A stretch of DNA of 64,000 nucleotides from Vagococcus fluvialis bH819 (GTDB lineage Bacteria; Bacillota; Bacilli; Lactobacillales; Vagococcaceae): contig NZ_FWFD01000008.1 in assembly GCF_900163795.1 (NCBI RefSeq), forward strand, positions 248,001 to 312,000, in the 5' to 3' direction. The notes under the pieces are model-generated. The model saw only the letters and a list, made by a program, of their open reading frames with translations. It was not told where the DNA came from and searched no databases. The translations under genes and the position numbers were made by a program. Positions 48,110 through 56,428 of the stretch are shown one piece after another. Each line of letters begins with the position of its first letter. The first letter of the stretch is position 1.

Positions 48110-49345
48110 ATGAAAAAAAATAGTTTAGTCATAAGAATTATATTTTATGGTCTTATTTTAAGTAGTATTATCGGTATTATTTCTTTTATTTTTATTTTTT
48201 TAGAAAGCAATATTTCTCATTATGTTTGGGGTGAATTCCTACCAAATTTACCTTTTAAAACTACTTTTACTTTCATTTTTTGTTTAATAGGAGGCTTTTT
48301 AGTCGGAAAATTGAGAGAGGCGTGGGGAGATTATCCAGAAACTGCCCATCATACTATTGAAGATTTAAAAAAACATCGAACAGTCAATTATCGGCCTGTT
48401 TTTAAAAGTTTATCTGTTGCTCTTTTAATTTTAATTTTTGGGGCAGGTGTTGGACCTGAGGCGGCACTTTTAAGCGCCATTGTTATGTTGTCTATCTGGG
48501 AAGCAGATAAGATGCGCTATTTATTCTTTAATCAGGAATTTCTTTTACAACTTCCTCCTACTGAAAGAATGAAACGAATGCTCCACCCAACAAAATACCT
48601 AGTTACTTTTAATTCAGAAACAGCTTTTAAAGACGAACACTTGCTAACAACTAAGAAAAATATCAATCGTTTTTTTATCATTAATGGACTAATTAGTTTT
48701 ATAATATTAATGAAACTTACCAAGCAACCTTCTTTTATTAGTAACATGGGTGAGTCTAACTGGCAATTAAAAGAAATTATTTTATTAATTCCTTTAATTA
48801 TTTTAGGTCTATTTTCTGGAAAAACATACCGTATCTTCCAAAAAAAAATGAAGGTTTGGTTTTCTTTCTGGCCCGATAAACCTGTTCATAAAGCACTAAT
48901 TGGGTCTATTGCTATTTTCTTAATTGGAACCTTTACACCTAATTTATTATTTTCAGGTCAAGTAACACTAGGAGATGTTCCAACTCAGCATGCTAAATTT
49001 TCAATCTTACTCTTAATTTTGGCTGTTATAATTAAATTAGTATTTTTACAAATTTGTCTTAATACTGGTTGGATTGGTGGAGATATTTTCCCAATTGTTT
49101 TCTCTTCTATTTTGTTTGGTTTTGCTATTTCTCAATTAATGCCAACATTTGATGCTATCTTTATTGTCGCAACTATTGCAACTGCTATGGCAGTAACCAT
49201 CTTAGAAGCTCCTATAGGCATTGCTATCTTCACCGCTTTATTTTTCCCACTCCATGTCTTACCCATCATTTTAGCAACAGCCATTATTTTAAAATTTGCT
49301 AAACAAGCTATCACTAAAATGAAAACAACGAAAGGAATTAACTGA
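48110..49345 (+). CDS. ClC-type chloride channel/transporter family protein
   Basis: A 411-residue membrane protein with ~10 hydrophobic segments. GAGVGPEAALL corresponds to the chloride-binding G(K/R)EGP region, and NTGWIGGDIFPIVF to GxFxP. The external gating Glu context is altered from GREGP to GVGPE, as in a distant ClC subfamily, so channel or exchanger mode cannot be told. ATG 48110 (AAAGG 11 bases away) is preferred to ATG 48101, which is too close to the box. The stop overlaps the next start (TGATG). Confidence 0.82.
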   Translation: MKKNSLVIRIIFYGLILSSIIGIISFIFIFLESNISHYVWGEFLPNLPFKTTFTFIFCLIGGFLVGKLREAWGDYPETAHHTIEDLKKHRTVNYRPVFKSLSVALLILIFGAGVGPEAALLSAIVMLSIWEADKMRYLFFNQEFLLQLPPTERMKRMLHPTKYLVTFNSETAFKDEHLLTTKKNINRFFIINGLISFIILMKLTKQPSFISNMGESNWQLKEIILLIPLIILGLFSGKTYRIFQKKMKVWFSFWPDKPVHKALIGSIAIFLIGTFTPNLLFSGQVTLGDVPTQHAKFSILLLILAVIIKLVFLQICLNTGWIGGDIFPIVFSSILFGFAISQLMPTFDAIFIVATIATAMAVTILEAPIGIAIFTALFFPLHVLPIILATAIILKFAKQAITKMKTTKGIN

Positions 49346-49710
49346 TGTTTGGTTTACTACTTGGATTTAAACGTCTTGGTCAGTGTTTAGCACGTTGTTT
49401 TAAAAAAGACGAAGTCAAAGCTTTACTGATTACAACTGGCTCTGTCCTTTTACTTGGGACTATTTTTTACCATAATGTAGAAAAAATGGCTTATATTGAT
49501 TCTTTTTATTTTAGTTTTGTGACTTTAGCTACGATTGGTTATGGTGACTTATATCCTGTGACAGTTCTTGGAAAGTTGTTCACTGTTGTTTATAGTATTT
49601 TAGGTCTTGGTCTAGTTAGCTTGTCTGCAGGCATTATTGCTCGAGAAGTGATTCAACTTAGACAAAATGATACAAGTGAAGACAAAGAAAAAAGAACCGA
49701 TGACAAATAA
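49345..49710 (+). CDS. two-helix potassium channel
   Basis: A 121-residue protein with two membrane helices (about 27-45 and 82-105) around a pore loop with the K+ selectivity filter TIGYGDLYP (~66-74). It needs four subunits for a channel. No RCK/TrkA domain is attached; the C-terminus is short and charged. ATG overlaps the ClC stop by one base, so translation is coupled. A terminator at 49688-49728 ends the operon. Confidence 0.9.
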   Translation: MFGLLLGFKRLGQCLARCFKKDEVKALLITTGSVLLLGTIFYHNVEKMAYIDSFYFSFVTLATIGYGDLYPVTVLGKLFTVVYSILGLGLVSLSAGIIAREVIQLRQNDTSEDKEKRTDDK

Positions 49711-49728
49711 TGTCGTTGGTTCTTTTTT
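49688..49728. terminator. bidirectional terminator
   Basis: AAAAAAGAACCGATGACA / TGTCGTTGGTTCTTTTTT stem with an AATAA-type loop. It contains the K+ channel stop codon and faces the convergent alarmone synthetase. Confidence 0.85.
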
Positions 49729-49734
49729 AGATTC

Positions 49735-50409
49735 TTATTTTTCAAGTTCGTTTCGAATCGCTAGCATCTCTTCTTCTAAAATAGATAAGGATTGAGCCGT
49801 TCTTTCTAATCTATGCGAAAGATTTTCATCACTCACACCTTCCTTGTATCTTAAACCATGTTCCAAACTTGCCCAATAATCCATAGCGATGGTTCTAAAT
49901 TGAATTTCTACTTTAATATGCTTGGTTTCTTTAAAGAAGAATACTGGAATTTCTAAAATTACATGTAAACTCCGATAACCACTTGGCTTAGGCTTTTTTA
50001 TGTAGTCTTTCACTTCTAGCACATTAATGTCTGTTTGTTCTGATAATGACTCTAACACCATATAAATATCGTCTGCGTAAGCACAAATCACTCGAATCCC
50101 AGCCACATCCGCTAACTCTTTTGAAACAATCTCATCAGAAAATGGTACTCCTTTACGATCTAGTTTTAAGACAATACTCTTTAATGTTTTTACCCGACTT
50201 TGAATTTGATGAATCGTATTGTTCCGCCCTACATTGGATGAACTACTTAATTCACGGTCAATAATTTTTAACTTTGTTTCCACTTCATCAATCGCTGATT
50301 GGTAGTAAATGGTTAACTTTCGGTAAGTTTCTAAAGCACCTACATAGGAATGAGATTTAGGATCTGAATCATTCACTAATTTTTTTAAATCACTTGTCGA
50401 ATATTCCAT
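49735..50409 (-). CDS. small alarmone synthetase (RelP/YwaC-like GTP pyrophosphokinase)
   Basis: A 224-residue single-domain RelA/SpoT synthetase without hydrolase domain: RVKTLKSIVLKLDRKG binds ATP, DVAGIRVICAYADDIY holds the catalytic Asp, and KPSGYRSLHVILEIP and VEIQFRTIAMDYWASLEH complete the site. The N-terminal region is closer to RelP/YwaC than to RelQ in my reading, so I leave the symbol open. It makes (p)ppGpp under stress. It stands 2.2 kb from rsh, convergent with the ArsR-type/channel operon. Confidence 0.9.
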   Translation of the reverse strand: MEYSTSDLKKLVNDSDPKSHSYVGALETYRKLTIYYQSAIDEVETKLKIIDRELSSSSNVGRNNTIHQIQSRVKTLKSIVLKLDRKGVPFSDEIVSKELADVAGIRVICAYADDIYMVLESLSEQTDINVLEVKDYIKKPKPSGYRSLHVILEIPVFFFKETKHIKVEIQFRTIAMDYWASLEHGLRYKEGVSDENLSHRLERTAQSLSILEEEMLAIRNELEK

Positions 50410-50476
50410 ACTTTACACCTCTTCTAATCTTATGTCTTTATCATACCTTGTTTATATGAATTTTTCTCGATTAATC

Positions 50477-50596
50477 AGAGTGGTGAAAATAGCGTTTAGC
50501 TCCAAGCAGCTGGAGGAAATAAAAAACAATCGATGCACTTTTCGATTAATTTTTATTTTTGAAGCTGTCGCGGGAGCTGCTATTTGAACCCGGACT
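50477..50596 (-). repeat. ~120-bp interspersed repeat, full copy
   Basis: On the minus strand: AGTCCGGGTTCAAATAGCAG, CTCCCGCGACAGCTTC, a hairpin AATCGA / TCGATT, then CTCCAGCTGCTTGGAG (5-bp stem CTCCA/TGGAG) and AACGCTATTTTCACCACTCT. The two units at 61504-61744 match it closely along the whole length. It lies between the alarmone synthetase and the putative immunity genes; no gene is seen in 50410-50688. Confidence 0.85.
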
Positions 50597-50602
50597 AAAA
50601 TC

Positions 50603-50645
50603 AGAGTGGTGAAAAAGGTGCTTTGCTCCAAGCAGCTGGAGGAAG
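50603..50645 (-). repeat. ~120-bp interspersed repeat, partial copy
   Basis: The AGAGTGGTGAAAAA to CTGGAGGAAG end of the unit only, 126 bases from the matching end of the full copy, in the same orientation. Confidence 0.8.
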
Positions 50646-50688
50646 TAATAATTCATTAACATTTAGATTATTATAAGGACTAGTTTAT

Positions 50689-51111
50689 CTACAACATTCT
50701 CTCTTGGAAAAATCGATCTAAATAATGAGCTAAATTAGAAATATCCTCAATTGTGAGTTCAGTAATCATTCTAAATTCTTCTTCTGAAGCTAGTTTCATG
50801 TAGCCAGTATATTTATTGTTTTTTTCGTAATGTTGATCCATTCTATCTCTAGCTACTTTAGGAATAATTTCATAATTTATACGGAATGGGTAACTCTTGC
50901 CAAAACGCCATTGTAAGTTTCCTTCAAAGGATTCTACTCCTTCTTTTATGATTTGATGGTGCGTTTCTGTATTTTCATCTTCATTTAAACTAAAGTATAA
51001 AGACGGAATTTGCTTGTTTTTACAACCTGGAGTATAAATCAAACCACAGTTAGTTTGAACGCTAAAATAGTCAATCAGTATTTCAGTTATTTTTTTCTGT
51101 GTCTGTTTCAT
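50689..51111 (-). CDS. putative immunity protein, second copy
   Basis: A 140-residue soluble, acidic protein, paralogous along most of its length to the gene upstream (shared LNEDENTE, QIIKE, VESFEG, LQWRFG, INYEI, TEL/IEQ segments). It has no membrane helix or known motif. Two tandem copies directly after a large exported protein with a papain-like end suggest immunity proteins. GGAGG eight bases upstream selects ATG 51111. A strong hairpin separates it from the first copy, so it may need read-through or its own promoter. Confidence 0.7.
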   Translation of the reverse strand: MKQTQKKITEILIDYFSVQTNCGLIYTPGCKNKQIPSLYFSLNEDENTETHHQIIKEGVESFEGNLQWRFGKSYPFRINYEIIPKVARDRMDQHYEKNNKYTGYMKLASEEEFRMITELTIEDISNLAHYLDRFFQERML

Positions 51112-51191
51112 TATTCTTACCTCCAATTTTTTAGATTAGTTATCCTCAATAAGAATATACGTGGTTCATTTTAGATTTAGCTATTTTTAAC

Positions 51192-51245
51192 AAAAAAACA
51201 TCAGCAACAAAGCTACCTCTTGAGGTAACTTCATTACTGATGTCT
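51192..51245 (-). terminator. long hairpin terminator, matched by one at 56362-56417
   Basis: A ~22-bp stem (ACATCAG(C/T)AA... to AGGTAACTTCATTACTGATGT) with U-tract on the minus strand lies 7 bases after the first immunity gene. A closely similar hairpin in the same orientation lies on the far side of the toxin gene. Confidence 0.8.
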
Positions 51246-51251
51246 CTTTAT

Positions 51252-51674
51252 TTACAGTATATGCTCTTTAAAATATTTCTCTAAATGAGTATAGAGACTA
51301 GGTATATCTGCTATAGCTTGTTCTATCGTTACTTTATATTCTTCCTCTGTTAGAAGATTTCCATATCCTACATACTCATTTGTTTTTTCATAATATTGAT
51401 CCATTTTTTCTCTTACTATCTTGGGAACAATCTCATAGTTAATACGAGAAGGATACGATCGACCAAAACGCCATTGCAAAGTTCCTTCAAAGGATTCCAC
51501 CGCCTCCTTAATTATTTGATTATGTTTTTCTGTATTTTCATCTTCATTTAATCCAAAATATAATGCTGGAATAAGTTTTTGTTGATTTTCAGACTCAAAC
51601 ATTACAATTCGTCTAATTCGTATATTGAAAGTTTTAAAAAATAATTCACCAATAATTTTATTTGTGTCATCCAT
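51252..51674 (-). CDS. putative immunity protein, first copy
   Basis: A 140-residue soluble protein starting 17 bases after the toxin-like gene, with AGGAGG before its ATG. It shares roughly half its residues with the second copy, most strongly from LYFGLNEDENTEKHNQIIKE to RINYEIVPK. The first 30 residues differ between copies, as would fit different partners. The family is not one I can name; immunity to the upstream protein is inferred from position. Confidence 0.7.
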   Translation of the reverse strand: MDDTNKIIGELFFKTFNIRIRRIVMFESENQQKLIPALYFGLNEDENTEKHNQIIKEAVESFEGTLQWRFGRSYPSRINYEIVPKIVREKMDQYYEKTNEYVGYGNLLTEEEYKVTIEQAIADIPSLYTHLEKYFKEHIL

Positions 51675-51691
51675 TCTTTTTTCCTCCTAAT

Positions 51692-54600
51692 TTATATTGG
51701 ACGTTCATATACATTTATCTTTTTACTATTAATTGATTGTAAATCTTTAAAATATACACTTTTATTTATAGGTGTTATCGAATATCTTGGATCATAAATC
51801 ATACCATTATGAGTATAAACAACATGATAAACAAAATTCCCTGTTATTTCACCATATTCTCTCAAATAAAAAACTCCTTTATCTTCTGCTTCTATCCAAT
51901 AATAACTTCCCCTAGGATCTATTTCAGCTAACTCTTCAGCAATTTCAGAGCAGTCTAAATTTAGAGTTGGATCTTGATATCTTGGATCTTTCATTTTTTC
52001 ATTTAAATCATCTTCAACCCAACTTCCATACTCATAACCTCTAACTTTTGGCATGGTCAACGTTAAGTTACTCGTATCTGGAACATTGGCTGAATAAACT
52101 GCTGCTGTAGCTGTGACTACATAGATAATCCCCATCCAAATTAATGCATCATCAATTCCTACCACTCTTTGCTGTGGACCATCTTCTAATGAGAAGATTT
52201 TTTTATTGGAATGAAAATGTTCTTGTCCGATATATTGCATTGTATTGGTGCGGGCATTATTTACAAGAGAAATTGGTCCCAGATTAGTTACACCGGGATG
52301 ACTTAAAACTGGTTGCTTAAACAGATGATTTCTACCGTATAAGTCATCTAATTCATTAAAATTGGTAGGACTATTGTTCCAAATACCAACTAAAGTATTA
52401 TTTACTACAACTGAAGTGTTGTCTCCATTTTTTCTATGGTATGGTTGATATAAATCTGTTAATTGCTGACTATACCGTCCATCCATAAAAATATCGGTTC
52501 GTTCTGCATTCGAATTAACGTGTAGACGAGAATTATCAAAAGTTCCCCTTACCATTTGGAAGGTAGTTTCTGAATTAATTCCTGTCACTGAAATATAATA
52601 ATCGCCAGCTGGTAAGTCTAATTTATCACTTGTATCTTTTTTTAGATAGTTAATATCAAACAGTTTTTGATCTTGCTTATTATATACACGTAATCGGGCA
52701 CTATTGTCAATATCAATATTCAACCGCGTTGTCTCTCTTAGAGAAAGTGAATAATGTTGGTCTTTGGAAGTAGTATGTCCTTCGCTAAAGAATCGCCAAT
52801 CTCTTATCGCATTATTTATTTTAGCTACATATAAGTCTACTTCTTTTTCTTCCACAATAGATATTTCACTATTGGTCCAAAAATCAAGCCAATTTAAATA
52901 ATAGTCTAATCCCTGTCCAATACACGGATTTTTATCTTTCTCTACATCATAAAAAGTATAAAATTCAGAATAAAATCCATATTGGTAGTATGCACTATCG
53001 TAGTCTGATTTTCTTAAGTTACCTGGATCACCACCTAGTTTTGAAAACCCATGATGATCTAATCCTTGCTTCGGAAAATAATTATTCATTTTCAATGTTT
53101 TGGTATAGGCAATTTTGCCATTAGGAGCTTTAATTAAAAAATAAAAATTGTTTCTCAAAGTAAAATCATTACCGGTTGTATTTAGATTAGCTTTTATATC
53201 ATCTGTTACATATTTTTTGTTAGCTGGGTTATACTCTATTCCTGTATTTAACGTTCTAACATGATTATCCATATCTAACTGAGAATTTTGTTTAACAATC
53301 TGAATATTAGCATCTGACCAAAAGAATAGCCAATTCAAATAATAGTCTAACCCTTTTCCAACACAAGGATTGTTATCTTTTGTGACATCGTAAAATTTAA
53401 AGAAATCAGATCTAAAGTTATATTGATAGCACTTAGCACCATAGGTCGATTCCCTTATATTCCCTGTATCTCCACCCAGCTTATAGAAACCATGATGATC
53501 TAATGTCTGTTTTTGAAAATAATTATTCATTTTTATAGAGCTAGTATATGAATATTTACCATTTGGTGACTGAATTAAAAAGTAATAATTATTTTTCAGA
53601 GTAAAATCATTAAACGTTGTAGTTAGATTTGCTTTTATTTCATCTGTCACATATTTTTTATTGGCTGGTTTATATTCAATGCCAGTATTTAGTTTTCTGA
53701 CATAATTATCCATATCTGTTTGTGTTTCTTCTGCTACAATTTGAATATTCGCATCTGACCAAAAGAATAACCAATTTAGATAATAATCTAAGTCTTTTCC
53801 CACACATGGATTACTATCTTTTGTAACATCATAAAATTTAAAGAAATCAGACCTAAAATTATACTGATAATATCCAGTACCAAATGCTGTTTTCCTTATA
53901 TTTCCCGTATCTCCTCCAAGTCTTGAAAAACTATGAAGATCTAAAGTTTGTTTGGTAAAAAAATTATTCATTTGTAATGAGCGAGCATAAGAATATTTAC
54001 CATTTGGAGACTGGATCAAAAAATAATATTTATTCCTTAATGTGAAATCTTTACCACTAGCTGAAAGATTGGCTTTGATATCATCTGTCACATATTTTTT
54101 ATTCGCTGGTCGATATTCAATACCGGTGTTTAATTTTCTGACATAGTTATCCATATCAGTTTGAGAATCTTGTTTGACTATTTTTATATTCGCATCTGAC
54201 CAAAAGAATAGCCAATTTAGATAATAGTCTAAGTCTTTTCCAGTACAAGGATTTATATCTTTGGTAACATCGTAAAATTTAAAGAAATCAGACCTAAAAT
54301 TATACTGATAATAAATATTACCAAATGTTGATTTTCTTATATTTCCTGTATCTCCCCCCAGTCTTGAAAAAGTATGATGATCTAAAGTCTGTTTGGTAAA
54401 AAAATTATTCATTTGTAATGAGCGAGTATAGGAGTATTTACCATTTGGAGCCTGAACCAAAAAATAATAATTGTTTTTTAAAGTGAAATCTCGATTACTT
54501 GTAGTTAAATTTGCTTTGATATCATCTGTCACATATTTTTTATTAGCTGGTCGGTACTCGATACCAGTATTTAATTTTCTAACATAGTTATCCATATCTA

Positions 54601-56287
54601 ACTGCGAGTCTTGTTTAACTATTTTTATGTTGGCATCTGACCAGAAGAATAACCAATTTAGATAGCCATCTAAATCTTTTTCTGTACATGGATTACTATC
54701 TCTTTTGACGTCATAAAATTTATAAAATTCATCTTTAAACTTATATTGACTACATTTTGGACTATATGTTGATTGTTTTATATTACCCGTATCTCCTCCA
54801 ATTTTAAAAAATCCATGATGATCCAAATCTTGTTTATAAAAAGAATTATTCATTTTCAGAGAATTAGTATATGAATATTTACCATTCGGTGATTTAACTA
54901 AAAAATAATAATCATTTTTTAAATAAAAGGAATTGTTACTAGTTGTTAAATTAGCTTTGATATCATCTGTCACATATTTTTTATTGGCTGGTCTGTACTC
55001 GATACCAGTATTTAATTTTCTAACATAATTATCCATATCTAGCTGTGAGTCTTGTTTAACTATTTTTATGTTGGCATCTGACCAATAAAATAGCCAATTC
55101 AGATAATAATTTAGACTTTTTCCTTCACAAGGGTTTTTATCTTTAGATACATTATAATACTGATAAAATCCTGATCTAAATCCATATTTAGAGTAATTAG
55201 AGTCAAATGAAGATTGTTTTATATTTCCCGTATCACCGCCAAGTTTTTTAAAAACTTGATGATCTAATGGCTGATTTCTAAAATAATTATTCATTATTAG
55301 TGAACGAGTATAAGAGTACTTGCCATTTGGGGATCTAACTAAAAAGTAATAATTATTTTGAAAGAAATGCTGATTTGAACGAGAGACTAAGTTTGCTTTC
55401 ATATCTGATGTTACATATTGTCCGTTTCCCCACTCATTATCATTACTTCTTACTTCTACTTCTCTATTTAATTCGTCACTTTCATTTTTTGCTTCTGAAT
55501 TATCACTATCTGCAGAAATTATCGGATTATCAATGACGCTACTGTCTGTTGCATTACTCTCTTTTGTACTATTTGTTGTTATCTCCTCTTTGTCGCCTTG
55601 ACTCTTCGTTTGATTTTCTTCCAAATAAATACTCTCTTGATTGCCTGTATCTTTTATTTCCAATCTTTCCGATGAGTCTACTTCAGTTTCATTATTTAAG
55701 TAATTAGTTAAATTCTCTTTAGAATCAAAAATATTATAGCTAGATTTACTATCGTTTTTTACTGATAGCTTTTCTATTTTCTTATCTACTTCGTCACTAA
55801 TTTCCGAATCACTAGAGAAATTAAAATTTGTTTTCTCTGCTTTTCCTATTATTTGGGTTTTATACTCGATAAAAAGAATGTTTTCTTTAGTATCCTTACT
55901 ATGATTGAACTTTTTAAATGATTCGACTACAGCTTCATTTTCCAGACTATATTCTTTTGTTTGGCTATTAAATTTAACCAAATCAGACAATTCGTTTTCA
56001 ACTAAAATAGGATAATAAGCATTTTCTAAGATGACTTCTTCATCTATGTTCAGTAATTTCATTGGCTTTTGAATTTGATAATTTGGATGCTCATAATCCT
56101 CCATTAACTGACTCAGCTTTCTCGGATCCATTTTATCAGTTACTTCTGAATAGTAAGAATATAACTCTTTTTTAAGTGACTGCTTTTCTTGAACTAAAGC
56201 CTCCACAGCAATAACTGGTACCGAAAAATACTGTCCTAACAATAAAGCAATAACAAAAATTTGAATCCATTTAACAAAACGTTTCAT
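51692..56287 (-). CDS. large exported repeat protein with C-terminal papain-like domain, putative polymorphic toxin
   Basis: 1531 residues. Sec signal peptide at 1-29 (KRFVKWIQIFVIALLLG, cleavage near VIAVEA), a helical region to ~160, a Ser/Asn/Glu-rich linker to ~285, and six ~147-residue repeats (~287-1150; YVTDDIKANL, PNGKYSYT, LGGDTGNI, NPC.GK, YLNWLFFWSDANI). Then a beta domain like pre-peptidase C-terminal domains (LRVYNKQDQKLFDI, LDLPAGDYYISVTG), a hydrophobic segment near 1385, and a last ~100 residues with LDCSEIAEELAEI (Cys ~1445), VYHVVYTHNG (His ~1486) and IYDPRYS (Asp ~1500), the order of a papain-fold Cys-His-Asp site. No LPXTG. AAGGAG before the ATG. Confidence 0.75.
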   Translation of the reverse strand: MKRFVKWIQIFVIALLLGQYFSVPVIAVEALVQEKQSLKKELYSYYSEVTDKMDPRKLSQLMEDYEHPNYQIQKPMKLLNIDEEVILENAYYPILVENELSDLVKFNSQTKEYSLENEAVVESFKKFNHSKDTKENILFIEYKTQIIGKAEKTNFNFSSDSEISDEVDKKIEKLSVKNDSKSSYNIFDSKENLTNYLNNETEVDSSERLEIKDTGNQESIYLEENQTKSQGDKEEITTNSTKESNATDSSVIDNPIISADSDNSEAKNESDELNREVEVRSNDNEWGNGQYVTSDMKANLVSRSNQHFFQNNYYFLVRSPNGKYSYTRSLIMNNYFRNQPLDHQVFKKLGGDTGNIKQSSFDSNYSKYGFRSGFYQYYNVSKDKNPCEGKSLNYYLNWLFYWSDANIKIVKQDSQLDMDNYVRKLNTGIEYRPANKKYVTDDIKANLTTSNNSFYLKNDYYFLVKSPNGKYSYTNSLKMNNSFYKQDLDHHGFFKIGGDTGNIKQSTYSPKCSQYKFKDEFYKFYDVKRDSNPCTEKDLDGYLNWLFFWSDANIKIVKQDSQLDMDNYVRKLNTGIEYRPANKKYVTDDIKANLTTSNRDFTLKNNYYFLVQAPNGKYSYTRSLQMNNFFTKQTLDHHTFSRLGGDTGNIRKSTFGNIYYQYNFRSDFFKFYDVTKDINPCTGKDLDYYLNWLFFWSDANIKIVKQDSQTDMDNYVRKLNTGIEYRPANKKYVTDDIKANLSASGKDFTLRNKYYFLIQSPNGKYSYARSLQMNNFFTKQTLDLHSFSRLGGDTGNIRKTAFGTGYYQYNFRSDFFKFYDVTKDSNPCVGKDLDYYLNWLFFWSDANIQIVAEETQTDMDNYVRKLNTGIEYKPANKKYVTDEIKANLTTTFNDFTLKNNYYFLIQSPNGKYSYTSSIKMNNYFQKQTLDHHGFYKLGGDTGNIRESTYGAKCYQYNFRSDFFKFYDVTKDNNPCVGKGLDYYLNWLFFWSDANIQIVKQNSQLDMDNHVRTLNTGIEYNPANKKYVTDDIKANLNTTGNDFTLRNNFYFLIKAPNGKIAYTKTLKMNNYFPKQGLDHHGFSKLGGDPGNLRKSDYDSAYYQYGFYSEFYTFYDVEKDKNPCIGQGLDYYLNWLDFWTNSEISIVEEKEVDLYVAKINNAIRDWRFFSEGHTTSKDQHYSLSLRETTRLNIDIDNSARLRVYNKQDQKLFDINYLKKDTSDKLDLPAGDYYISVTGINSETTFQMVRGTFDNSRLHVNSNAERTDIFMDGRYSQQLTDLYQPYHRKNGDNTSVVVNNTLVGIWNNSPTNFNELDDLYGRNHLFKQPVLSHPGVTNLGPISLVNNARTNTMQYIGQEHFHSNKKIFSLEDGPQQRVVGIDDALIWMGIIYVVTATAAVYSANVPDTSNLTLTMPKVRGYEYGSWVEDDLNEKMKDPRYQDPTLNLDCSEIAEELAEIDPRGSYYWIEAEDKGVFYLREYGEITGNFVYHVVYTHNGMIYDPRYSITPINKSVYFKDLQSINSKKINVYERPI
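52830..55430 (-). repeat. six ~441-bp in-frame tandem repeats in the toxin-like gene
   Basis: The segment encoding KKYVTD recurs near 53209, 53650, 54090, 54530 and 54971, each about 441 bases apart; a sixth more divergent unit starts near 55430. The middle copies are most alike. Each unit has one conserved NPC cysteine and a YLNWLFFWSDANI segment. Confidence 0.9.
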
Positions 56288-56361
56288 ATTACCACACTCC
56301 TTTTTTTTATTTAACTACTCTTTTAAAATACGAGGCATATTTGAATTTTATCTAAAATTTT

Positions 56362-56417
56362 TTTATTAAAAAAACACCAGCAACAAAATTACCCCTTTAG
56401 GTAACTTCATTGCTGAT
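56362..56417 (-). terminator. long hairpin terminator downstream of rsmE
   Basis: AACACCAGCAACAAAATTAC / GTAACTTCATTGCTGATGTT stem with a CCCCTTTAG loop, 12 bases after the rsmE stop. It closely matches the hairpin at 51192-51245, so the two bracket the toxin-like gene and first immunity gene as direct repeats. Confidence 0.8.
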
Positions 56418-56428
56418 GTTCTTCAAAT

